Source: Paenibacillus xylaniclasticus
Lineage (GTDB): Bacteria; Bacillota; Bacilli; Paenibacillales; Paenibacillaceae
DNA: 64,000 nucleotides
Reading direction: 5' to 3'
Assembly: GCF_004001065.1 (NCBI RefSeq)
Contig: NZ_BIML01000003.1
Coordinates: forward strand, 365,942 to 429,941
Below the pieces are notes generated by a model. That model was not told the DNA's origin, searched no databases, and saw nothing but the letters and a program-made list of their open reading frames with translations. A program made the position numbers and the translations under genes. Positions 37,837 to 49,800 of the stretch are shown one piece after another; the first letter of the stretch is position 1; the number at the start of each line of letters is the position of its first letter.

Positions 37837-40800
37837 TTATATGGTGAGTAAATTGAGGATTTCGTCGACAGCCTCGTCAACAGACTTCTTATCCTTCATC
37901 AGCTCGTCCATGAGCCTGTCGCACGCTGCTTCGTCGAAATCTGCATCGCTTCGGTATTGGGGCCTCAATGCTTGGGCTTTTACCTGATCCTTGCTCTCAG
38001 ACATCCAGTAACGTTCCTTCGCGAACGGATAGGTAGGCAGACTGACGCGGCGAGGTCGTTGCTCCGGATAGAGCTTGCCCCAATCTACATTCAGCCCTTT
38101 GACCCAAAGCTCCAGCAGCTTCGAATATTTTTTCTTAGAAATCCAAAGCTCTACAACCTGCTGCAGATCTTCGTCCCCAGCAAATATCGCCAGTGCCTCT
38201 CTGTTGCGTTTGACCTGTCCCCGATACATATTAGGGATGCTGTGGCGTCCGTTTACATATTGCTTCAGCTTGTCCTCAAGCTCCTCGATGGACTCCACAA
38301 GCAGTGCAAGTCGTTCCTCCATCGGTTCGCGGCCCACCTGAAGCGTGTAAGCAATATCAGCCAATTTGGCATCCGATAGTTGGCCCTGCAGCGCTTCCAG
38401 CAGCTGCCGTCCCTTCTCTTGCAGTTGCTTCTCGCTCTTGGCCGATAGTACGATCATAGCCGGTCCTGAATAGGAGACCATCGTCTCTGGTTGCTCATAG
38501 CGTTCTGGTACATACTCTTCCAGCACGATATGGGCATTCGCCCCTCCCGCCCCGAAGGATGATATACCAGCCCGTCTCGGACATTCTTCTAATACTCCGT
38601 TGATTTCAACGACAGGCCGGTTCCATTCCTCCAGCTTTTGCTGGACGACGAATGGAGTGCTGACGAAATCGATCTCTGGATTTAACGTACTTGAATGCAG
38701 AGATGGGACCAGCTGACGGTTCTGAAGCTGCAGCAGTATTTTGGTCACCCCTGCAATGCCTGCTGCGCTCTCGCAATGACCGATATTAGATTTAACCGAT
38801 CCGATGGCGCAGAACTGTTTATCCTTGGTGAATTTTTCGAACGCTCTCGTTAATCCTGCAATTTCGATAGGATCTCCCAACACCGTACCGGTTCCGTGGG
38901 CCTCTATATAGCTGACGGTTCTTGCATCTACATTGCAGCGCCGGAGCGCATCCTCGATCAATCGGGCTTGCGACAGAGGGCTCGGAACCGTATACCCGTT
39001 CGTTTTACCCGAAGCGTTAAGCATACTTCCTTTGATAACGCCATAAATATGGTCTCCGTCTGCAATCGCCTTCTCCAATGGCTTCAACACAATTGCGCCG
39101 ACGCCCTCTCCATCGACGAATCCGTCTGCTTTATCGCCGAACGTTTTGCATTCGTTCGTGTTGGAAAGCATCGTCATGGCCGACAGCTTGATATAGTGGA
39201 TTGGGTCCGCAATCACGTTGACTCCGCCAGCAATGGCGCACTCGCTTGTGCCGCTGTATAAGCTTTCCAAAGCTAGATGGATCGACGTCAGCGACGAAGA
39301 ACAAGCGGTATCAATCGCCATGCTCGGCCCCTGGAAATTCAAATGGTAGGAAACCCGATTGGCAATGGAATGGTACTGAGGACCGAGTCCATAGTTTCCA
39401 TTCATTACGCCTACGAATACGCCGACTCTTCGGCTCTCGCACAAATTGGCAGGCGTATACCCAGCATCCTCTATGCTTGCATATGCAGCTTCCAGAAAAA
39501 TTCGTTCCTGCGGGTCCATTCGCTCGGCTTCTGCAGGAGTAATATTAAAAAACAACGGATCGAAATGATCGACACCTTCGATAAAACCGCCCCATTGAGT
39601 GTAAATGGTGCCCCAGTTCCCTTTCTCTTGGTCATAATAGGCTTTCCAATCCCAACGGTCCCGCGGAATTTCTGTTATGCAATTTTTCCCTTCTTTCAGG
39701 TTCTCCCAGTATTCTCCGATATGACGGGCTCCTGGATAACGCCCGGACAGCCCGATTATCGCAATATCCCGGATGTTAGACGACGGCACCGCCGGTTTCT
39801 CCACTTTACGTTCAGACTGAAGGAAGCGGCCTCTCTTACTCGATCTAATCGGGTTGATCGTCTCAATTTGCGGAGCAGGAGCTTCTTCGAAACGGATAAG
39901 CTTCTGCTCCTTCATGCCCGTCAGCTTCTTCAACGAATCCTTCTGCGTTTGCATAAGGTGTGCAACCAGATCATCGATTGTGTTGTACTCGAAGAACAGC
40001 GTGCTCATAAAGCCTTCGATATCTTCGCGCAGCACATTCGTCATTTGCACGACCAGTATCGAATCGATCCCGTATTCCTCCAAGGCAACCGTAGTATCGA
40101 TTTGGTCCGGTGACATTTTGAGCGTATCGCCTATCAATTGCTTAAAGTAAGCCCTGCTTTTGTCACGCAGCACCTGTTCCTCTTCTACCAGAACAGCCGT
40201 GGTGCCCGGATTGGATGGTCGTTTCTCCGCAGCCGCAACCGAAATACGCTTTTCTGTCGATACCGCCCGTGTATGATGCCGTTTTTGACGTACTACGCCA
40301 TCGCTTTGGGCCATAATAATTTGCTGTCCCCAATCATGTGCTTCCTGCGCTGGGAATAACATGCTCCGGAAGCCTTCCTTAGCCAATACGACCTCCCACA
40401 TCTGTGGATAGAGCCCTGGACAGCCGGGAATACGCAATGACGAATCCTCATACGCCCACCATCCGTCCAGCAGACCAAAGGTTAGATGGGTAAACACGCT
40501 GCTACCGGTAATCTCGTTCAACAGAAGCAGCCCTTTCGTCTTCAACGCCGCTTTCGCATTTCGCAGCGTCTGACGAATATCTTTGGCGGTATGGAGCACA
40601 TTAGCGGCAATGACAATATCGTATTTGCCCGCTTCAATGCCTTGTCCGGCGATAGGTTCTTCCACATTAAATATCCGATAGCTCAAGTACGGATAATGCG
40701 GCCCGAATTCTTGCTCCGCGTGCATCAAGAAGGCTCTCGAAATATCCGTATAGCAATATTCCCGGATATGCTTACGGTACGGCTCCAATTTACGGAATAC

Positions 40801-43800
40801 CGTTGCACTCGTTCCACCGGTACCTGCACCAATTTCGAGGATGGTGATTTCCGCAGCAGGATCAGCCTCGATTCTCTCTCGGATATATGCCAATGCCGTA
40901 TCGCCAAGCACCTCGTTAAAGTAGTCAACAGCCAGATTGTTTTTGTAGATTCCTTCTACCAATTTCGTAGACGAATCAGGGAACATAATCTCCGTTGCAG
41001 CGGTTTTTCCGGCGAGAATAGACGGTAATGCTCGAAGCGTCTTTTCGACCAAAATGACCCTCGCTTTCATCTGCGCATTATCCAGCCATATCCGCTTACG
41101 ATCGTCCCATTCCTGCCAGACGTCCTCCCAATCAGCCAAGCCGAGTGCTTTGTCCTTGTTATCCAGCCGGTTCAGAATCTCTATGCTTTCGTTCAACCAT
41201 TTGGCATACAGGTCAGGCAACTGGAGCTTACGATTGAAATCGTCGAGCGATTGACGATCGGTGCCTGAAAGCCCCATATGACGAAGCTGCTCCCGCAGCA
41301 ATCTGGCTAGAAGCTGCTCCATCTCCTGTTCCTGCTCAGCGGTACCCTCCTCACTAGCATAGCTTTCGATAAACGCTCTCTTCGGCTTTATAGAAGCGGT
41401 TATCGTATCCTGTATATCCCTCAGCTCCGGATTGGCGTTGTGCTGGTACAGCACAACCGATTCCGCTGGGTTCGTTCCTTCCATGTCCAAATGCTTCGTT
41501 GTTTTCATCAGCCCCATCTGATCTACCTGTGAAGCAAGCAGAATCTCAAGCGCCTCCATGCCTTCTTGCGGTGTAATCAGTCCAACGCCGATTTGCGCCA
41601 GCTTGGAGTAGTTTTCCACTTCCTGCCGCGCAGCTGCGGAGTTGTTGTTCTCGCCGCTGCCCCAGTATCCCCAGTTCATAATTTTTACCGCGCAGCTCCA
41701 TTCACGCGAAAGACGATGAGCGAATGCGTCCTTGAACGCACATCCCGCTGCATAGCCGCTCTGCCCCGGATTTTTAACATGAGCGATAATGGAAGAGAAG
41801 AACAACACGAAATCAAGCGGCTCTTGCCGGAACACCTGCGCCATGCGCACACTTACATCGACCTTAGCCGAAAGTGCCGAGCGGAACGTCTCCTCCGTTA
41901 AGTCGGCCAGACCTTGCTCTGAGAAAGAGATGGCAGAGTGGACAACGCCATTGATACGGGAATACCGCAGCTTGATTTCCTCAAAGGCACGCTTCAACGC
42001 TCTCTCATCCGCTACGTCCGCCGAAATATAGTAAGGCACAGGCCCCAATCCTGCGAATCCGTTCAGTTTGGCCTGAATAGAGTCATCCATAGGTCTTCTG
42101 CCTATCCACACCAACTGCGCGTGATAAGTGCGCGCCATATACTTGCTCCACGCTTCGCCGATATTGCCGGCACCTCCAATTACGACATAGACGCCATCGG
42201 TTCTATATAACGTCTGTCCTGTAGAGCCAGCCGTCTCCTTGAACGGAATAAGCTGTTGGCGGTACCACTGATTGTCTCTGAACGCCCACATCCTTCCCTG
42301 GCGGTCCGGTGGCAGTGCAAATAGATCTGATAATGACCAGTCGCTATCCGATTGAAGGTCGACGATCCGAATTTTCCAGTTCGGATATTCCTTTGCCATA
42401 GTGCCTGCTAAGCCATGGAGACTTGCATGCGTAGGATGAACAGAATCGTATGAATCGATCGGCTGAGCTTGCGTCGTGATCGTAGTCCATCCAAGCTTCT
42501 TAGTTCCGTATCCTAGCAGAAGCATTGCTTTGATCATTCTAAAGAATAGAATCGTTCCTTCTTCCTGTTCCTTGATTAAGGATTCGTCCGTTACTGATTC
42601 AACATGATTGCTTGGCGCTAACCACAGAACGTGATCAACCGACCCGTATGCTTCCACCTTAGCGGCAACCGTCTCGATTGTATCCTGCGCTTGAAGGTCC
42701 AACAAATACGCTCCCGGATAAAGCTCTTTAATCGTTTGCTTGTCCTGTTCGGTGCCGCCTGCGGCAATAACCCGATCTGTCGGCAACGGAGAAAGCGCAC
42801 CTTTGGTTACTTCTACGGTGTCCCATCTCGGAACAAGCTTAACAGCACCGACTAGCGAGCTTACAGCACCTCCTTCAGCTGCTCCAGCATGGCCGCGCTC
42901 CGTGCGGATGTCTCCCTCCAGCGCTCGGGTCGATAGCCCCCTTATCCTGACGCAGACATTTCCTTCCTCATCGCACAAGTCAATATTGAGCCTCTGTACC
43001 TTATCCTCACTCTTGCTGCCTTCGCTAAATTGAATCCATGACCACATGGTAGGGGTGCACGCCCCGTAAATTTCGATCTCTTCAAGAGCAAATGGCATGA
43101 GAGGTCTTCGCGGCATCTCGCTTCCCAGCTTTATTTCGCCCTCTTGGCCCATAATCAAGCCGATAGATGCATGTAAGGCAGCATCCATCAAGCTTGGGTG
43201 AAGAACAAAATGATCCGCTGTGTTAGCGATAGAATTAGGCAATTCCAGCCTAGCCAATACTTTGCCCGGATGCGTATATACCTTCTTCACGCACCGATAC
43301 GATGGGCCATAGTCCATTCCCATCTCGCGGAAAGTATCATAGCAGTACGAGCCGCTGAAACTGCCTTGTTCAAAGCCCGCCCGCAGATGCTTCACGTTCA
43401 ACGACGGTCTATGCGCGAGATGAATCTGCTTCGCATTCCCCTGACTGTGAATCGTTTGCTCCGCATCGCTGCCGATTCGTCCACTGTAGACTTCAAAGCT
43501 GATGGCTCCACCTTCCTCAAGAGTAAGCCGGATATGCGCAGAGACAGGTTCATCTCCCACGGCAACAGGCCGGATCCAGTTCACGTTAGTCAGCCGGATG
43601 CCTGTTATGCCGTTCTCCTCTACGCCGATGGAACGCTCCACAGCTGCTCGCGCCATCTCAAGATAAGCTACGCCAGGCAGAACCTTCTGTCCTTTCACGA
43701 TATGATCCTTGAGGAAATACTCCTCGCCTGTAAACGTTGAACTGAACCGCTGTTCTATAAAGTCGGAAGTGTTATGATGCAGTATTGGCGACAAGAAAGA

Positions 43801-46800
43801 AGCAGCAGGCGTGATCGTCTCAATGACGGCGCCGTCGCTCTTCGTCTCATTAGCAGCAGGTACCCAGAAGCGATCCCTTGCAAATGGATAAGTAGGCAAG
43901 CTAATTCTGCGCGGCTTCTCCTCTCCATAAAGCTTGCTCCAATCCAACACCAGTCCCGCTACCCAAAGCTCAGCTAGCTTCGCATACTTACCCTTACTCA
44001 TCCAAGCCTCGACCGTTCTGGCCATATCCTCGTCGATCTCCAACGGGATTAGCCCTCCCTTGTTACGCTTGACCCGGCCTCTGAACAGTCCTTCAATGCT
44101 TTCTAGCTGCTGGATGAAGCCCTCCAGCTTCCGGTCCAGCTCTTCGCTGGAGGCTGCGATAATGGCAAGACGCTCGTCCATTGCTTCACGTCCGACCTGC
44201 AGCGTATAAGCGATGTCCGCAATATCGCCATGGAGGACCTCCGGGTTCCGGATGGCAGACAGCAGCCTTTGCGCTTGCTCGTCGAGCCTTTCCTTGCTCT
44301 TGGCCGATAATACGATCATGACCGGATTCGGGAAGGCACGATCCGCTTTTGACTGGATAGGCTCCGCTGGGATATATTCCTCGATTATGACATGGGCGTT
44401 AGATCCACCCGCACCGAACGCAGAAATTCCCGCAGCCCGTGGATATTCCTTCGTTTCGCCGCTAAGCGTAACCACAGGTCTCACCCACTCTCCCAGCTGC
44501 TGCTGAACTTTAAACGGACTGCCGCTGAAATCGATATTAGGGTTCAACGTGCTTGCATGCAGGGAAGGCGCCAGCTTCCTGTATCTCATTTGCAAGAGCA
44601 CCTTCGTTACGGCGGCTACACCGGCTGCACTCTCGCAGTGCCCAATGTTCGACTTCACGGACCCGATTGAGCAAAATTGCTTATCGCTGGTATACTGTTG
44701 AAAAGCTTTTTGTAAGCCTGCTATTTCAATCGGGTCGCCTAGCGGAGTTCCCGTTCCATGGGCTTCGATATAGCTAATCGTTCTCGGATGGATGCCTGCT
44801 TCCTGAATGACTTGACTGATGACGCTCGCCTGCGCATTCGGGTTCGGTACCGTGTATCCGTTCGTTTTCCCGCCATGGTTAACCGCCGTCCCTTTAATGA
44901 CGCCATAGATCTGGTCGCCGTCCTCGATCGCTTTGGACAACGGTTTGAGCAACAGCGCCCCGACTCCTTCGCCTGGCACATAACCGTCCCCTTGTCCGAA
45001 GCTTTCGCATCTTCCGTTGCTAGAGGCAAAGCTTCCTTGGCCGAGCAAAAGATACTTGTTAGGATGGACGGACACATTCACTCCTCCCGCAACCGCTAGC
45101 TGGCATTCACCATTCTGTAAGCCTTTGCAGGCCATATGAATGGCGGTCAACGAGGAAGAGCACATCGTATCGACAGCTATGCTTGGCCCATTAAAATTGA
45201 AGAAGTAAGATACACGGTTAGCAATAGCCGCGGCGTTGCCGAACAGCCCTGGCATGCTTCCCTTAGCTTGCTCCAAAGCTCCGTAAAGCTGATACTCATG
45301 GTACATTACCCCGACATATACACCGACATTGCCTCCAGCGCCACCTAAATCCCGATCAGCGCTAAGAGTCTCGCGCGTATAGCCTGCATCTTCAATCGTT
45401 CCGTAAACGCATTCCAGGAATAACCGTTCCTGTGGATCCATCGCTTCCGCTTCTCTTGGCGAAATGTTGAAGAATAGCGGATCAAAGCGGTCAACCCCTT
45501 GAATAAACCCGCCCCACTTGCTATTGGTTTTTCCCGGCTTACCTCTTGTTTCATCGAAGTACAAGCTGTGGTCCCAGCGTTCCTTAGGAATCTCCGTTAT
45601 GCAGTCCTTCCCGTCCCTCAAATTCATCCAGAACTCGTTAATATTCTCCGCGCCCGGGTATTTGCCCGACACCCCGATAATAGCGATATCCAACGCTTTC
45701 TTCTCAGGACGGAGCTGCGAAGCTGACGGAAGCTTCCATGATTGGCGGCGTCCCTTCGATAACGGAGTCAAAGACTTTATAGTCGGTTGGGAAGCAGCTT
45801 TCGGTTCCTCAGCAGGTGGAATAGCAGCTTTCTCCACCTGCATAATATTTATCAGCAAATCCCGATACATCTCCAGGAAATAAGAGGTCAACGCCCGGAT
45901 ATTCTGATATTCGAAAAATAACGTTTTGGGCAATGAACCAAACGTTCGTTCCAATTCATTCGTCAGCTGCATGACCACGATCGAGTCAATCCCGTACCTG
46001 TCCAGCGGCGCCTCTGCAAGAATGCTCTCAGGCGGCAGCTTGATTACGCTCGAAAGGATCGTTTTCAAATAAGCTTCTGTTCTTTCCCTTAACTCTTCTT
46101 CCTCAATTCTGGATGTGCCGTCTATTCCGAATACGGAACGTTCCGCGGAGAGGACCTCCGTTGGCCTTCCGAGAATGGACTCCTTAATCAATCGAGGATC
46201 CCCTTCAATGACCATCGTCTGGCTTCTGCCGGATGACAGACTTCGGTGCAAAGCTTGAATACCATTGGACGTTTGCATGGCAACCATACCTAAGCCCCGC
46301 ATTGCCTTTTCTGTTTCCTTGTCGACATGCATGCCTCCATCGCTCCACAACGGCCAGTTGACGGACAGCGTTTGCCCATGACGCTGCTGTGCCGCCACCA
46401 GACCATTTCGGTAGGTCGAGAATGCATCCATGAAGCCGTTAGCGGCAGCATAATCAGCCTGCCCCACATTGCCTAAGCTTCCAGCGAGTGAAGAGAACAG
46501 AATAAAGAAATCGAGAGGCAGAGCGCGGCTGGCTTGGTCAAGATGAATCAGCCCGGCTACCTTTGGTGCCAGCACTTCCCGTACTTCTTCTCTTGTCTTC
46601 TTAATAATGAAATTGTCCCGGATCAAGCCAGCCGTATGCAAAATACCATGAAGGCAACCAAATTGCTCCACGATACCGTTAATTAATCCGACTGCTGACT
46701 CCCTGAGACTTACATCCGACTGCCTGTATTCGACACGTCCGCCTAGCGCACGCAGTTCATCCAATCGGGCTTGCTTATCCACCGAAAGCGGTGATCTTCC

Positions 46801-49800
46801 GACCAGCACGACGGTGGCATCATTCACGCTGCTTAATATGTCTCTGGCAAAAATCAGACCCAGACCGCCTGCGCCACCCGTAATAAGATAGACTCCGCCA
46901 TCTCTCCACAACGGGGCCGCATCCGCTTGCAGCGCTTCGCTTTCATGCCACCTTAACACCTGCCGTTTGCCTCCATCGTACCGAACCCGTTCCCCGTACC
47001 GGTCCCCCCGGTTCTCGAGCAATTTGCTGAGAACAGCCTCCGGCCCATCCTCAGCATCAAGCTCAAGCAGTTGGCCGATGAATTGAGGGTTTTCTTTTTG
47101 GGCGGTTCTCAGCATGGCATATAACCCTGCATTTACTTGCCCGTCGTTTCGAGCGGTAACAGCAAGCTGAATCAGCACATTCTGTTTCGATTTGTCCAGC
47201 AATATCATTTGCAATTGTTCAAACAGCTGAAGAGAATACTCTTCATACCGAGCGGCCATATCCGTGCCAGAGGACTTCAATGCAAGACAGCGGGCACCGC
47301 TTATCCGCTCTTGAATCTCTTCTTTGGTTATAGCCTCCACATCGCACAAAATTACAAAATGGCGGATGTCATCGGACATGCCTGCGCTTACCGGGGCAGC
47401 CTGCTCCTCCCAGACAGGCTCAAGCATCAGCACTCCTGGGTTCTCAGCTTGAATCGCTCCCCCTTCCATTACTCTGGAAGAAAGTCCGTTCATTTGGACG
47501 CAAATCTTTCCGGTCTCATCACATATATCAATATTTACCGTATATAGTCCGTTCGACGGCTCTTCGTTTCTAACTCGCGTTACGCGAGCCCACATAACAG
47601 GCTGGCATCGCTCGACAAGAATGAGCTCCTGCAAAGCAAAAGGCAAAGCAGGCCCGCCTGCAGACGAGGATGCTTCCGAATCGATTGCAAAGCCGATTGC
47701 AGCCTGCAAGGCTGCATCCATTATGGCTGGGTGCAAGACATATTCATGCTGGGTATGAGATACAGAGGCAGGCAGAACAAGCTTGGCGAGGACATAATCC
47801 TTGCCTCGGAGGATCGTATCAATGCCCCGATGTCCCTCCCCGTATTCAATTCCCATAGCGCTGAAAGCATCATAGCAACGGTCTGAAGACAGCGGGCTGC
47901 GGTTACATTCTAATCGTAATGCGTTCAAGTCGAGCATCTGAAGATTGCTCGCTTCCTCTAGTACAGCCACTCCTTGACTGTGTATCGTCCCCTCGGAACC
48001 GGCTTCCGGCACGCTGCAAATTTCATACGCAATTTCTCCATTGTCCGAAGGAAACAGACGAGTGTGTATGGTTACTGTGTCACCGGCTGCGACGACAGGA
48101 CGGGCCCACACGACATTGTTCAGCCGAACTCGTTTATCTCCATCGACAAGCGCCATCGTCGCTTGTTCTACAGCTGCCCGCACCATTTCAAGGTACACAA
48201 CTCCGGGCAGTACTTGCTTCCCTCTCACTCTGTGATCCGATAGAAAAAATTCCCGACCTGTAAAGGCAGAACTGTAGCACGGTCCTGCCAGGTCGGAAAT
48301 ATTATGATGCAGCAATGGATGAATTTGCGTCGCAATAATAGCGCTGGTATTTCTCTGTACCAGTTCCGCCTCCGTCAACCAATAGCGTTCTCTCTTGAAC
48401 GGATAGGTCGGCAGACTGATTCTGCGAGGCATTACTGATCCGTATAAAGCGTCCCAATCGATGCTTGCTCCCTTAATCCATAGGCTGGCCAACTTATCGA
48501 TCCTTCTCTTTCTTATCCAGGTTTGGACCAAGGGCTCGATATCCAGATCCGGATCAAGGAGGTCTGTTCCACCCCCCATATCATTCACGTAGCCAGTAAG
48601 TACGGCCACGGGTGAGTCTCCTCGAACAAAGCTCTCCAGCGATTCGATCAGACCTTCCTTGGAATCCGCCACATAGGCAAGACGCCAATCCATCGCCTCT
48701 CTTCCCACCTGCAGCGTATAAGCCAGATCACTCAGGCTCACGCTTTCGTTCGCTTGAACATAGCCCAGCATATCCTTCACATAGGCTTTCAACGACTGTT
48801 CGCATTTGGCGGACAGCACAAATAGCACCGGGTGATCTCGATCCACCGGAGCTGGGCTCGCCGCAGAAGCTGCAGGCACATATTCCTCGATCACGATATG
48901 CGCATTGGTGCCACTGAATCCAAAAGAGCTTACGCTTGCCCGCCGAGGCCCCCCTGATTCCGGCTCCCAATTCCGCAGCTTACTGTTAATATAAAACGGG
49001 CTATCTTCTAGATTAATGTGCTCATTTAACGTCTCAAAGTGGATCGTAGGCGGCAACTGACGGTGCTTCATCGCAAGCAGCACCTTCATTACGCCGGCCA
49101 CGCCTGCCGCAGTCAGCATATGCCCCATATTGCTTTTCAGCGATCCTAGCGCACAGTAGTCCTTCTTGTCGGTGAAGGAACGGAACGATTCGGTAAGACC
49201 TTCCACCTCGATCGGATCGCCCAGCTTTGTACCTGTCCCGTGAGCCTCCACCATCGTAATCGTTTCGGGGTTAATACGGAAACGCCGAAATACCTCTTGT
49301 TCCAATGCGATCTGCGAGTTGACGCTCGGAGCGGTTATCCCATTCGTTTTTCCATCCTGATTGACCCCCCATCCCCGAATAATGCCAAGAATCGGGTCCT
49401 GATCCCTAATGGCATCCGACAGCCGTTTTAATAGGATCACGCCAACCCCTTCCCCGGGAACAAATCCGTTCGCTCGGGAATCAAATGTAAAGCACCGTCC
49501 ATCTTTAGACAACATGCCGGCCTTGCTGGTCATAATATGCATCCCTGGCCCTGCCATAACCATGACGCCTCCGGCCAAAGCGAGGTCGCAAGTTTCCAAT
49601 ACAAGGCTGTTGCAGGCTTCCGCTATTGCAACCAACGAGGAAGAGCACGCAGTATCAATAGCAAGAGACGGGCCTTTCAAATTGAGCAGGTATGAAATCC
49701 GAGCCGATAATATCGAAGGCGCTCCTCCTAATAGAACTTGTGCATTTAACCCTTCGCCGTTCATCGACCTTCCGTAATCGCTGGCTGCGCATCCTGCGAA

